Source: JADGAU01 sp045047105 (GTDB lineage Bacteria > Pseudomonadota > Gammaproteobacteria > GRL18). Taken from it: a DNA stretch of 26,461 bases. Where the stretch lies: positions 1 through 26,461 of the forward strand of contig JASFYQ010000085.1 of NCBI GenBank assembly GCA_045047105.1, written 5' to 3'. Shown here one piece after another: positions 1 to 8,164 of the stretch (within the stretch, counting starts at the first letter, position 1; every line of letters starts with the position of its first letter). The translations under genes were made by a program, and so were the position numbers. A model generated the notes under the pieces. That model had not been told where the DNA came from, did no database searches, and saw only the letters and a program-made list of their open reading frames with translations.

Positions 1-84
1 ATACTTGACTATTTCTCTTGGTTATTATCTTAACACACATTATAATAGCTAAAAACCACAAATTTAGCGGGGAGCTATATTAAA

Positions 85-630
85 ATGCACACAGATAATT
101 TAGATTTTAAACAACAGTACCGTAATAGCATTGGTCTCTTTGCCACCGGGGTAACCGTACTGATTATTGAGAGCCATGAAGAGGTTCATTGTATGACAGC
201 TAATGCTGTGAGTTCATTATCTCTTGAGCCAATACAATTATTAGTCTGCCCCTCTAAAACAGCAGAGTTTTCAAAACATATTAAAAAAGATGCTTTTTTT
301 AGTGTAAATGTTTTAGGTATTCATCAGGAAGATATATCCAATCTTTTTGCTGGTGCTAAAAAAGAAAATCAAAACTCCCAACTACTTTATCAAAATTTAT
401 TTTCTGATAAGGTTAGTAGCCCCAGATTAAGCGATTGTATTGCTTCTTTTGCATGCCAGATAACCCAAATACATGATGGTGGCGATCATTGGATAGTGGT
501 TGGTGAAGTAAAAGAGTTATATAAAAATGAACAAGATATACAGCCATTATTATTTTTTGGCGGTAAATACCATTACCCTTCAGCAAAGGATGAAAAATTA
601 GTAGAGCCATCGGCCGACCCATATAAATAA
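85..630 (+). CDS. Flavin reductase-like FMN-binding split-barrel protein
   Basis: The 181-residue protein matches the flavin reductase-like fold. The N-terminal stretch around residues 15-45 (FATGVTVL, then MTANAVSSLSLEP) is the usual flavin-phosphate binding part, followed by an SVNVLG strand near residue 75 and a GGKYH end near residue 160. Members reduce free FMN/FAD with NAD(P)H or serve as the reductase component of two-component monooxygenases; the substrate here is not evident. It has no signal peptide or membrane segment, so it is probably cytosolic. GGGGAG about ten bases before the ATG supports the start. The next reading frame, a transporter remnant, begins immediately after the stop, so the original downstream neighbour has been lost. 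No monooxygenase partner is in view. Confidence 0.85.
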   Translation: MHTDNLDFKQQYRNSIGLFATGVTVLIIESHEEVHCMTANAVSSLSLEPIQLLVCPSKTAEFSKHIKKDAFFSVNVLGIHQEDISNLFAGAKKENQNSQLLYQNLFSDKVSSPRLSDCIASFACQITQIHDGGDHWIVVGEVKELYKNEQDIQPLLFFGGKYHYPSAKDEKLVEPSADPYK

Positions 631-879
631 ACTCCCTGGCATATGAATACTGGTTTTTTATTAGCAATTTTTAGTACCGTAATCCCAAGTTTTATGATAA
701 CCGAAGCAATTAATAGGATTGGACCAACTCAAACAGGCATTGTAGGGACTCTGGGTCCAATATTTACTATTGCTTTAGCAATTTATTTACTCAATGAACC
801 CTTTAGCCTAACTATTTTAGCAGGAATTATAATGGTTATTTCTGGGGTAATGATTCTTATCTATAAAAAAACAGATTAA
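631..879 (+). pseudogene. 3' remnant of an EamA/DMT-family transporter
   Basis: The frame encodes only the last ~80 residues of a drug/metabolite transporter. It has a TPWH...GFLLAIFST strand-to-helix entry, an IGPTQTGIVGTLGPIFT helix and an LNEPFSLTILAGIIMVISGV helix. These match the end of the second EamA repeat; complete members have about 290 residues and ten helices. Homology-like sequence begins directly at the stop codon of the flavin reductase gene, and the first ATG (643) lies inside the domain with no convincing ribosome-binding site. This looks like a deletion junction that removed the 5' three quarters of the gene. A functional short membrane protein cannot be excluded but is less likely. 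Its stop is one base from the end of the convergent chemoreceptor gene. Confidence 0.7.
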
Positions 880-880
880 T

Positions 881-3115
881 TTATTTTTTTAATTCATTTT
901 TCATTTTATCTAATAAATCAAATAACTCTGCACTCGCTACTTCCATTTCAGTATAATTTTCGATAATTTCATGTTCATAAACTAAACGCTGATCAGTTTC
1001 ACGAATATATTTCATATTCTTATTAACCAGAGCATGTACTTTTGAATGAGGCAAATCTACTTTTGCATAACTGGCGGTGTGAGAGAAATCCTCTTTACCC
1101 GTTGTGCTATACCATTTTCCAAAACGGCAGTCTTTATGGTTAGAAAACTGAGCATTTGAATCAACTGTAATCATTGCATTATAAGCATTTGACTTAAAAA
1201 TAATGTGATCAATTTTTGCTAGAATAATAAATGCCTGATATTCTAAATTTTCTACCAGAGAAGACATTCCGACAGTATCTTTATTTAAGTTATTCATAAC
1301 ATCTTTGAAGTTCTCAACTTCTACAGAAACTTCGCTAGCCAGACTAGTCATCGTCTCAGATTTTTTTACAATAGTTGATGTTACTTGTTTCATTTGCTCA
1401 ATTGATAGCGCAATTTCACTGGTTGCCTGTTGAGTATGTTCAGCCAAATTTCTGACCTCATCAGCAACTACAGAAAACCCTCTTCCATGCTCACCTGCAC
1501 GAGCAGCCTCAATTGCAGCATTTAAAGCTAATAAATTGGTTTGTTCTGCAATAGACTTAATTAAATCTACCACGGAAGTAATTTCATTACTTTTTTCATC
1601 CAAACCCTCAATAATTGTATTCGAATGGCTTACATCATCTACCAGTATTTTTAGTTTAGATAAAATCTCATCTACAACCACAAGGCTATTTGATGATTGT
1701 GAACTGGTTTTATTAGTGGTTGTTAAAACATTGTCTAGATCACCACAAATATCCGCAATTTCACCCTGAATTAATAATAAACTACTCCTTACATCATTAA
1801 CTGTTCGCAACTGGGCATTAAAATTTATTATTTTTTGTTTATTATGCGAGTCCTGCATTGCATTTATACCACTTAGGACATTATCAATCGCCGCTGCAAA
1901 ATCACCGCTAAAACCATGGTTAGTTAATTCACAGCTTGAAAAATCATTTTTAGCAGCATAATGAATCGAGGTACTTATTCTAGAGGTTAAATCCTGCATA
2001 ATAGTAATTAAAGATTGAAATAATATTGCAATTTGATCCATCTCATTATTACTATTTTTTTTGTATTCAAGCATTATAGACAAATTACCATCCTTCACTT
2101 TTTTAATAGCCATTTTAAAATCAATTATCTTATCCATAATTGATTTTCGAATACCATGGCTGAGCATACTAATTATAATTAAAACAATTAAAGAAATTAT
2201 AGCCACAAAAATAAACATATACAGGGCCTGATTTATATTACTTGTTGCTTTCTTTAAAACAGAGGCACTAATAATATCTTCCATTTTTTTTAGCTGATTA
2301 ATTTTAACGGTAATAGTTTTAAACCAAAGGGTTGGATCAATATCAAAATCTTTATTTTTACTTAAGGCAATATTTCGCATATCTTGAACTTCTGAAAAGG
2401 ATGCATCAGCAAGAATATGACTATATGATTTTTGTATTTCTTTATTAGCTGTATGCTTAAATAAATTAAATAACACCTCTTGTTGAGACATAACCGATAA
2501 AAACTTAGAATTTAAAAAAGGGTTAAATGCATTTTTAGAAAAAGTTGCTGATAAAATTGCCCGCTCTATTCCTGCTCTTTCTTTTGCACTTATAAAAAGA
2601 ATTAAGCTATTAAGCATGTTTCTCACTTCATTATTTTTTGAAAAAGTAGAATACTCTGAAATAATATCAAGTGAGAGTTTATTTAGTTTTGTATAGTATG
2701 CAACAGCAACCTTAGTCTCTGTTGATAAACTATCAACTTTTGAGCGCATATCATTTATTGTTGAAAAATCTATACGCTGTGATATCTTAGTAATCAACTC
2801 ACTTTTATTGCTTGAAAAATACCCCAGCAATTTATTAATCTGATTATCTGTTAGTTTTCGTTGTTGTACTAATGCATTAGCAAACTTCTCACCCTTAGAT
2901 CCTAAAAATCCTGCACTCGCCCCCCTTTCTTTTTGAATCTCATGCACAACATTACTTAAATATACGGATAGCTCAACAATTTGAATAGAAAATTGAGAGT
3001 TTACATATATTTCGTAATCAGTTTTTGAAGATTTTAGAGAATAAATTAAAATAATACTGATTGAAACCAGGCTAAGTATTATTAACTTATTGTTTATGGA
3101 GAGAGTTTTTAGCAT
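881..3115 (-). CDS. Methyl-accepting chemotaxis protein with NIT sensor and C-terminal CZB domain
   Basis: This is a transmembrane chemoreceptor of about 744 residues. After one N-terminal membrane helix comes a periplasmic NIT (nitrate/nitrite-sensing) domain, recognisable by VHEIQKERGASAGFLGSKG. A second membrane helix (FIFVAIISLIVLIIISML) and a HAMP-like linker follow, then the signalling domain with the hairpin tip AEQTNLLALNAAIEAARAGE. The C-terminus has a CZB zinc-binding domain: KIDHIIFKSNAYN, then NHKDCRFGKWY, then LPHSKVHALV, giving the expected His, His/Cys and His zinc ligands. CZB domains in other receptors bind zinc and respond to hypochlorous acid or zinc level. A TTG start at 3130 is open, but the ATG at 3115 has AAGG about seven bases upstream and places the membrane helix properly. 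A sigma-28 promoter lies upstream. The nitrate ligand is inferred from the domain family only. Confidence 0.93.
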   Translation of the reverse strand: MLKTLSINNKLIILSLVSISIILIYSLKSSKTDYEIYVNSQFSIQIVELSVYLSNVVHEIQKERGASAGFLGSKGEKFANALVQQRKLTDNQINKLLGYFSSNKSELITKISQRIDFSTINDMRSKVDSLSTETKVAVAYYTKLNKLSLDIISEYSTFSKNNEVRNMLNSLILFISAKERAGIERAILSATFSKNAFNPFLNSKFLSVMSQQEVLFNLFKHTANKEIQKSYSHILADASFSEVQDMRNIALSKNKDFDIDPTLWFKTITVKINQLKKMEDIISASVLKKATSNINQALYMFIFVAIISLIVLIIISMLSHGIRKSIMDKIIDFKMAIKKVKDGNLSIMLEYKKNSNNEMDQIAILFQSLITIMQDLTSRISTSIHYAAKNDFSSCELTNHGFSGDFAAAIDNVLSGINAMQDSHNKQKIINFNAQLRTVNDVRSSLLLIQGEIADICGDLDNVLTTTNKTSSQSSNSLVVVDEILSKLKILVDDVSHSNTIIEGLDEKSNEITSVVDLIKSIAEQTNLLALNAAIEAARAGEHGRGFSVVADEVRNLAEHTQQATSEIALSIEQMKQVTSTIVKKSETMTSLASEVSVEVENFKDVMNNLNKDTVGMSSLVENLEYQAFIILAKIDHIIFKSNAYNAMITVDSNAQFSNHKDCRFGKWYSTTGKEDFSHTASYAKVDLPHSKVHALVNKNMKYIRETDQRLVYEHEIIENYTEMEVASAELFDLLDKMKNELKK

Positions 3116-3181
3116 AAAAAAACCTTGCAAGTATATGGGCAGTAAAAAAAGGGCTTATATTAACATATATATTTGAATAAT

Positions 3182-3208
3182 AAGTCGGCATAAATAGATA
3201 AAACTATA
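3182..3208 (-). promoter_or_regulatory. Sigma-28 (FliA) promoter for the NIT/CZB chemoreceptor
   Basis: On the minus strand the sequence reads TATAGTTT, 11 bases, GCCGACTT. This closely follows the enterobacterial FliA consensus TAAAGTTT-N11-GCCGATAA, with exact spacing and the GCCGA core intact. It would start transcription around 3175, about 60 bases before the receptor start codon. It places this receptor in the late flagellar/chemotaxis regulon. Confidence 0.8.
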
Positions 3209-3334
3209 GCAACACTGAAAAAAACAGCCAAAAGATATTGAAAATATTCTTATATTCTTGAAATTAAATAGATTAATTATAAAGTAACTCTACATTAATT
3301 AGTATTTTTAGTTTAATATTTCAGCATTGAAAAT

Positions 3335-4105
3335 TCAATCAAATAAATAATGTTTTATTTTAGATTTTAGACTATTACTTGCCAAGGTAGCACAATAATC
3401 TACAAGAGTAGCTGGCATTACAAGCTCATTAAATTCAATAACTTGATCAATGTTATATTTTTTAAAGTGGTGTTTTATTAAAATAGGAGAAGCTGGAGGA
3501 ACACTCAGGCTAAAGCCCGTTGGAGGTAAGGAAAGCCCAGTCCCTATTACTTTCATATAGGCTTCTTTTCTGGTCCAAAGTTCATAAAAAGCCTGCTTTT
3601 GATGGTTTTCATTCTTTATGGCAGATAAAGACTTTTTTTCACTATGGGTATAAAATTTTTGGCTGATTGCCTGCCAATCTGTTTTTCTATTTTTATATTC
3701 AATATCAATACCAAGTTGTGAATATTTAGCTACAGCTAAAATGCTAATATCTTCTGTATGGCTCAGATTAAAAGTTAAAGCAGATTTATTTATATCACTG
3801 AGATAGGGTTTTCCCAGCTGCTCTTTTTTATACTTAATATCAGCAGGAGTTACCTGTAAATATTTAGCAAGTACGCAGCGAGTAAAGCCATGGGAAATAA
3901 TAAAACGGTTTCTGTGGGTGTCAAATTTAAAACGTAGGGCACGAACCTGTTCATTTGCAGATAAAATTGAAAAGAAATAGTCACTTTGTGATAACATATT
4001 TTCTGCATTACACAACCAGATATCTATACTCGTATCATCTAGCTGGTAATTGCAATCTAATCTACTTAACCACAAAGGATTATTTCTATTCTCAGTATTT
4101 TCCAA
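3335..4105 (-). CDS. 4'-phosphopantetheinyl transferase, Sfp type
   Basis: The enzyme transfers the phosphopantetheine arm of coenzyme A to a serine of acyl- or peptidyl-carrier proteins. The Sfp-family signatures are present: LGIDIEYKNR near residue 132 (magnesium-binding Asp/Glu) and FYELWTRKEAYMKVIGTGL near residues 168-186 (WTRKEAYMK core). The 256-residue length suits the Sfp/AcpT2 class rather than the short AcpS class. The start appears to be TTG; a later ATG would cut into the N-terminal domain. It lies eight bases after the stop of the exported metallohydrolase gene, so the two are probably co-transcribed. No carrier protein or polyketide/non-ribosomal synthase is in the window, so its substrate is unknown. 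Confidence 0.92.
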   Translation of the reverse strand: MENTENRNNPLWLSRLDCNYQLDDTSIDIWLCNAENMLSQSDYFFSILSANEQVRALRFKFDTHRNRFIISHGFTRCVLAKYLQVTPADIKYKKEQLGKPYLSDINKSALTFNLSHTEDISILAVAKYSQLGIDIEYKNRKTDWQAISQKFYTHSEKKSLSAIKNENHQKQAFYELWTRKEAYMKVIGTGLSLPPTGFSLSVPPASPILIKHHFKKYNIDQVIEFNELVMPATLVDYCATLASNSLKSKIKHYLFD

Positions 4106-4113
4106 TTTAATAG

Positions 4114-5025
4114 TTATTCTTTTAACATTAAACTACTATACACAATACCTATCCATACATCTGTGGGTATAAATCCTTTAGTCCATATATCCCACTGCTT
4201 TGACAGACCTTTGGCTTTAATTTTATCCAAAACCAGACCTGCATCCATCATCGTTTTAACTTCTGCTGAGGTTCCTAGTAACATATTGTAAAAATCAACT
4301 AATTGAGATTTTGTAGATAAAGGCCCATGGCCAGGAATAACTTTGGTTTTATTATCAATTACGGCAATAACTTTATTTACATTAGCCGCCATTTTTAATA
4401 CATTGCCGCCATGTTCTATATCAACAAAGGGGAAAAAGCCAGAAAAAAAGTGATCCCCCATATGTACTACATTAGCATTTTTAAAAAATACAATAGAATC
4501 ACCATCGGTATGACCACTCGGATAGTGTACAATTTTTACCTCTTCCTCATTGATATATAAGGTCATCGAATCATTATAGGTAACACTAGGTAATGCAACT
4601 TCTGGATATGGCTCTGAAGTCATTTTAAATAGCTTAATTTCTTGCCTGGTTAATAAGCGGGCTCTAACATTATCATGAGCTACTATAAGAGCATGTTCAC
4701 CCAGACCTAAATTACCCTGAGTATGGTCACCATGCCAGTGGGTATTAATAATATAAGTCAATTGATCTAAACCGCCAAAGTTCTGCACTTGTTTTTTTAA
4801 GGCTTCAGTCATTACTTTATAATCGTCATCCACCATTAACAAACCGTGCTTGCCTGATAATATCGCAACATTTCCACCCTTTCCCTGCAACATCCAGATT
4901 TGCTCACTCACTTGGGTAGTTCGAAAAGATAAAGTCTCCTTGTGATGTTTTTCTGCAAAAATAGTAGTGCTAAAAAAAAGTAAGAGAATGAGTACCACAA
5001 AGATTTTCAATTTTATAGAGTTCAT
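4114..5025 (-). CDS. Exported metallo-beta-lactamase-fold hydrolase
   Basis: The protein has 303 residues. Residues 1-24 form a Sec signal peptide (lysine-containing start, hydrophobic LILLLFFSTT, AxA-like end before EKHHKE), so it should act in the periplasm. The metal site motif NTHWHGDHTQGN gives the HxHxDH signature. Further ligands are in YPSGHTDGD, VVHMGDHFFSG and IPGHGP. It resembles the SoxH/quinoprotein-relay-type zinc hydrolases, whose substrates are poorly known. AAAGGAC before the ATG supports the start. It heads a likely two-gene unit with the phosphopantetheinyl transferase and is divergent from bufBC, leaving about 160 bases for two promoters. Assigning it to the bufferin system by proximity alone would be speculative. 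Confidence 0.88.
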   Translation of the reverse strand: MNSIKLKIFVVLILLLFFSTTIFAEKHHKETLSFRTTQVSEQIWMLQGKGGNVAILSGKHGLLMVDDDYKVMTEALKKQVQNFGGLDQLTYIINTHWHGDHTQGNLGLGEHALIVAHDNVRARLLTRQEIKLFKMTSEPYPEVALPSVTYNDSMTLYINEEEVKIVHYPSGHTDGDSIVFFKNANVVHMGDHFFSGFFPFVDIEHGGNVLKMAANVNKVIAVIDNKTKVIPGHGPLSTKSQLVDFYNMLLGTSAEVKTMMDAGLVLDKIKAKGLSKQWDIWTKGFIPTDVWIGIVYSSLMLKE

Positions 5026-5186
5026 TTTAGGTCCTTTTAATTAATTCTTACTTATCGCTTTCTTTTAAAGCATAACAAATTGCAATTATAAAACAACCCC
5101 AAAGTTATTATTAAATAATACTCTAGTTAAGCTTGCATTTTTTAAGCAATCAGTGCATCTTTAAGGAAAACAGCTTGGACTTAATT

Positions 5187-6023
5187 ATGCAAACAAAATT
5201 AAATACTCACCTGGGTTTTGGTTTGGGGTTACGCAAAGAACATTTTCAAGATATTATTGAAACCAAACCCATAGTAGACTGGTTTGAAATATTAACTGAA
5301 AACTATCTGGTACCAGGTGGCAAGCCTCTCTATTATCTAGATCAAATTCGTCAGGATTACCCCATGGTAATGCATGGAGTATCGTTATCCATTGGAAATA
5401 GTGATGAATTGGATTTTAATTATTTAAAGCAAGTAAAAGAATTAGCCAACCGAATTGATGCACACTGGATTTCAGATCATCTCTGCTGGACTGGAATGGG
5501 GGGCTCTAATGCCCATGACTTATTACCTCTTCCCTATACACAAGAAGCTATTAAACATGTGGTTAATCGTATTAAACAAGTGCAGGACTTTTTAGGTCAA
5601 GCCATTTTAATGGAAAATGTTTCCAGTTATATTTCCTATAAACAGTCTGAAATGAGCGAATGGGAATTTTTAAATGAGGTTGCAGAGCAAGCAGATTGCT
5701 TAATATTATTGGATATTAACAATATATTTGTAACGGCAACCAATCATAAATTAGATGCAAAAGCCTATATTGATGCAATTCCAAAGCATAGAGTACAACA
5801 ATTTCATCTGGCAGGACATACTGATTTTGGTGATTATATTATTGATACCCATGATCATGATATTCGTAAAGAAGTATGGGACTTATACCAATATGCTATT
5901 AAACGTTTTGGCCCAATCACAACTATGATTGAGCGTGATGATCACATCCCTCCTCTTAAGGTACTGGTAGAAGAACTTAAAACTGCACGAACTATAGCCC
6001 AACAAGTGGAGCAGATTCTATGA
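5187..6023 (+). CDS. bufB: MNIO-family iron enzyme BufB (DUF692)
   Basis: This is a TIM-barrel multinuclear non-heme iron oxidative enzyme of the DUF692 family. BufB members modify cysteines of the bufferin peptide BufA into 5-thiooxazoles, producing a copper-chelating peptide. Numbered from this ATG, likely iron ligands are H63 (MHGVSLS), H98 (ISDHLCW), E143 (LMENVSSY), D176 (LLDINNI), H207 and H211 (FHLAGH), residues of the THDH loop near 221-224, and E249 (MIERDDH). The 278-residue length is typical. The ATG at 5187 aligns with family N-termini; a TTG at 5175 with AAGGA eight bases upstream is an alternative start. The stop overlaps the next start (ATGA), so BufB and BufC are translationally coupled. 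The candidate peptide gene is nearby but on the opposite strand. Confidence 0.9.
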   Translation: MQTKLNTHLGFGLGLRKEHFQDIIETKPIVDWFEILTENYLVPGGKPLYYLDQIRQDYPMVMHGVSLSIGNSDELDFNYLKQVKELANRIDAHWISDHLCWTGMGGSNAHDLLPLPYTQEAIKHVVNRIKQVQDFLGQAILMENVSSYISYKQSEMSEWEFLNEVAEQADCLILLDINNIFVTATNHKLDAKAYIDAIPKHRVQQFHLAGHTDFGDYIIDTHDHDIRKEVWDLYQYAIKRFGPITTMIERDDHIPPLKVLVEELKTARTIAQQVEQIL

Positions 6024-6796
6024 GTTTAGCAAATACACAGCAACAATTTCTTGCCTGGTTACAACAAGCTGATGAACAAATTAAAGCTGAAATAAGTGGT
6101 GAATCAAAACAGCAGATAAATTTAAGATTAGATATTTATTCTATCGCTTATCGTTTACGGCTAATGGAGGCTTTGGCTGATACTTTTCCATCATTACATA
6201 CCCTGGTTGGAGATCAGCGCTTTGCTCAGTTAGCCAGTGACTATATAGATGATAATCCATCACAACATTTTTCCTTACGCTATTTTGGACATCAATTATC
6301 ATCCTGGTTAGAAAATTATCCTTTAACAGAGTCCTTTCCTATTCTGGTTGAAATGACCGCGTTTGAATGGTCTTTAAGAGAAGCATTTGATGCGGCAGAT
6401 GAGATGCCATTAACTACAGAAGAATTGCATTCTGTACCACCAGAGCAATGGAATAACTTAGTATTTACTTTTCACCCTTCAGTACAACGCATAAATTTAC
6501 TCTGGAATACTCCACAATTGTGGAAAGTTATCGATGAAAATAAAGAGCAGATTGAGATAATAAAAAGTGATTATCCAATGGCATGGTTAATCTGGCGTGA
6601 TAGTTTAAAAACCTGGTTTCGTTCAATGGATGTGGATGAAGCCTGGGCGGTAGATCAAATTAAACAGGGGGCAAACTTTGCAACAATTTGCAGTGGGTTA
6701 ACAGAGTGGATTGATGAACAAAATGCAGCTCAACGAGCGGTTGGTTTTATACAAAGCTGGTTACAACAGGGAGTCCTTTGTAAACTCAGTTATTAA
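6020..6796 (+). CDS. bufC: BufC-like partner of the MNIO enzyme (DUF2063)
   Basis: This 258-residue protein has the DUF2063 N-terminal domain. It begins with a QQQFLAWLQQAD helix, then RLDIYSIAYRLRLMEALADTFPSLHTLVGDQRFAQLASDYI, a family hallmark, and ends with a mostly helical C-terminal half. In bufferin loci this protein accompanies the MNIO enzyme and is thought to recognise the peptide leader and deliver it to the enzyme. The four-base overlap with bufB shows one operon. It has no signal peptide, so modification would take place in the cytoplasm before export. A long hairpin begins immediately after its stop codon. Confidence 0.87.
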   Translation: MSLANTQQQFLAWLQQADEQIKAEISGESKQQINLRLDIYSIAYRLRLMEALADTFPSLHTLVGDQRFAQLASDYIDDNPSQHFSLRYFGHQLSSWLENYPLTESFPILVEMTAFEWSLREAFDAADEMPLTTEELHSVPPEQWNNLVFTFHPSVQRINLLWNTPQLWKVIDENKEQIEIIKSDYPMAWLIWRDSLKTWFRSMDVDEAWAVDQIKQGANFATICSGLTEWIDEQNAAQRAVGFIQSWLQQGVLCKLSY

Positions 6797-6846
6797 TTTC
6801 CTTAGCAAGATAATGCTTAAAATTAAAGTATTATCTTTTAAGGAAA
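6797..6846. terminator. Long AT-rich inverted repeat between bufC and bufA, probable bidirectional terminator
   Basis: The left arm (6797-6818, starting TTTCCTTA) and right arm (6826-6846, ending AAGGAAA) pair along about 21 bases, including AAGATAAT/ATTATCTT, with two small interruptions and a seven-base loop. The ends of the stem are A/T runs on both strands. It sits exactly between the convergent ends of bufC and bufA, which suits a shared terminator. The stem is unusually long and poor in G/C for a standard intrinsic terminator, so an additional role in RNA stability is possible. Confidence 0.65.
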
Positions 6847-6862
6847 TAAATAAAATTACATA

Positions 6863-7129
6863 TTATCCAGCAACCTTTCCACCCTTTTCTGCACATTCTT
6901 CCTTAGTCATTGGTAACCAGCCCATTCCTTTACAGCTATTCATACCTTTACATGAATTACTTGCAGTAGCACATGCGGTTGAGCCTTTACAACCATTTAC
7001 ACCCATACAATGTATTTTAGCTTCTTCAGCAACGGCAGTAGTTGAAAAAGTTGCTCCTGTGCTGGCTAGAAATAAAGATGCAGCCGCAACAGCTAATGCA
7101 TTTCCTGTTAATTTTTTTGCAGTATTCAT
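6863..7129 (-). CDS. bufA: Bufferin-type Cys-rich periplasmic metallophore precursor (BufA2-like)
   Basis: The 88-residue product has a long N-terminal signal peptide (residues 1-34: AKKL start, ALAVAAASLFLAS core, AVA before EEA). After it comes a compact Cys region: C41-MGVNGC47-KG, C53, C60-KGMNSC66-KGMGW, and C79 in EEC. The repeated GxNxCKG units match the BufA2 class of bufferins, whose cysteines are converted by an MNIO enzyme and bind copper in the periplasm. AGGG lies about ten bases before the ATG. It is on the minus strand, 126 bases downstream of the glutaredoxin-like gene and convergent to bufBC. In described loci bufA normally precedes bufB on the same strand. Copper as ligand is inferred from the family. 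Confidence 0.85.
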   Translation of the reverse strand: MNTAKKLTGNALAVAAASLFLASTGATFSTTAVAEEAKIHCMGVNGCKGSTACATASNSCKGMNSCKGMGWLPMTKEECAEKGGKVAG

Positions 7130-7179
7130 GATAAGTTACCCTTTTATAAAATAAAAAATGAACGTAAATTTAAATGTTA

Positions 7180-7193
7180 CTATTTTAAAATAG
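7180..7193. repeat. 14-base perfect palindrome upstream of bufA
   Basis: CTATTTTAAAATAG is a perfect palindrome 51-64 bases before the bufA start, in the 126-base gap after the glutaredoxin-like gene. It could be an operator. In DNA this AT-rich such a palindrome can also arise by chance, and it matches no regulator site that I recognise. Confidence 0.3.
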
Positions 7194-7255
7194 ATTACAA
7201 TTTTAAAAAAAACAAGTTTTTTTAATTTTTTATTCTTTTTGGGGAATTTTTGGTT

Positions 7256-7552
7256 TTAACTTCTTAGTTTTAAATAAGGAATTAATAGCTCTTCATCTAA
7301 AAAATATTTACAAACCACAATTAGCTCATCTATACCTGAGTCAGAGTCTTGATGCTTATTTTTATTGGAATAACACAATAAGGGTATCATTAAACCATAT
7401 TTTTTTATTAAATCTGCTGAGCTATCTACATCAACAATGCTAAATTCAAAATCATATAGCTCCCTAAAAGGTTGGAGTTGCTCAATCATGTCTTCACACA
7501 AATGACAGTCTTCACGACTATATAAAACAAAAGAAGATATTATAGTAGACAT
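7256..7552 (-). CDS. Glutaredoxin/thioredoxin-like small protein
   Basis: This 98-residue protein has a thioredoxin fold. A first strand (FVLYSRED) leads into a CHLC redox motif at residues 17-20, followed by a helix (EDMIEQLQPF), the strand FEFSIVDVDSS, and a MIPLLCYS segment with the cis-proline expected of this fold. It belongs to the short DUF836-like glutaredoxin family often found near rpoE clusters. A dithiol reductase or disulfide-handling role in the cytoplasm is likely; the partner is unknown. It follows rseC after 19 bases and is probably in the same operon. The middle (NKNKHQDSDSGIDE) is a polar loop longer than usual. Confidence 0.75.
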   Translation of the reverse strand: MSTIISSFVLYSREDCHLCEDMIEQLQPFRELYDFEFSIVDVDSSADLIKKYGLMIPLLCYSNKNKHQDSDSGIDELIVVCKYFLDEELLIPYLKLRS

Positions 7553-7571
7553 TTTTAGAAAAAAGGAAGCT

Positions 7572-8150
7572 TTACTGAGAGTTAGATAAGGATGATATTG
7601 GAAATATTGGACTATTAAACGGCTTTGGCAAAACTTTAATCATGCTTACCTGGAAAATAGTTTGTGAGGGTAAATCTTTGTTTGAAGCAGCTGATTCTAA
7701 ATCAGCTGCTTTTAATAAACCAGAATCTCTAAAACCGGATATAATTTTTTTCCTACTATACCAGCCTCCAGCAACAAAACCTAAGGCTGCAAATAAGAAT
7801 GAATTAAGGTCAACTAATTGACTACTTAAATTCAATCTATTAGACAGGATAGTTGCTAATAAACTAAAAACAATCATCCCTACCATTGGTATAAGATATA
7901 AATAAATGGAACCTTTTAATAAGCTTTGTTCATCTATTCCAATTATTATATTATCACCTGCCTCAGCCTGACAGGTATTTAAAATTCGTATTCTATTAGA
8001 ACGCTTGCCAATAATCTTAGAAAGAACCTGAGTACCACAAGCCGATTTTGCATCACAACTACCACAACTGGATTGTCGTTTAGCTTCAATCCAGACATAA
8101 CGATGATCATCTTTATCTATTTCAATTACCTGTGCTGGCTCTTCTATCAT
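7572..8150 (-). CDS. rseC: RseC/MucC-family membrane protein
   Basis: The 192-residue protein has the RseC layout. A cytoplasmic N-terminal domain has a Cys cluster (SSCGSCDAKSACG, residues 27-39) and the RSNRIRILN strand. Two membrane helices follow (SIYLYLIPMVGMIVFSLLATIL near 81-103 and FLFAALGFVAGGWYS near 118-132), then a cytoplasmic tail. RseC modulates the sigma-E system and is related to the RsxABCDGE/SoxR-reducing machinery; its Cys cluster may bind an iron-sulfur centre. The tail is somewhat longer than in E. coli RseC (about 159 residues). It follows rseA after 14 bases, with no rseB between. No clear Shine-Dalgarno sequence is visible. Confidence 0.87.
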   Translation of the reverse strand: MIEEPAQVIEIDKDDHRYVWIEAKRQSSCGSCDAKSACGTQVLSKIIGKRSNRIRILNTCQAEAGDNIIIGIDEQSLLKGSIYLYLIPMVGMIVFSLLATILSNRLNLSSQLVDLNSFLFAALGFVAGGWYSRKKIISGFRDSGLLKAADLESAASNKDLPSQTIFQVSMIKVLPKPFNSPIFPISSLSNSQ

Positions 8151-8164
8151 TTTTTATACTTAAC

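Noticed and set aside
6711..7154. Plus-strand open frame of 147 codons
   Set aside because: It overlaps the 3' end of bufC and runs antisense through bufA. Its translation has no recognisable domain, while bufA on the other strand has a signal peptide and the Cys motif.
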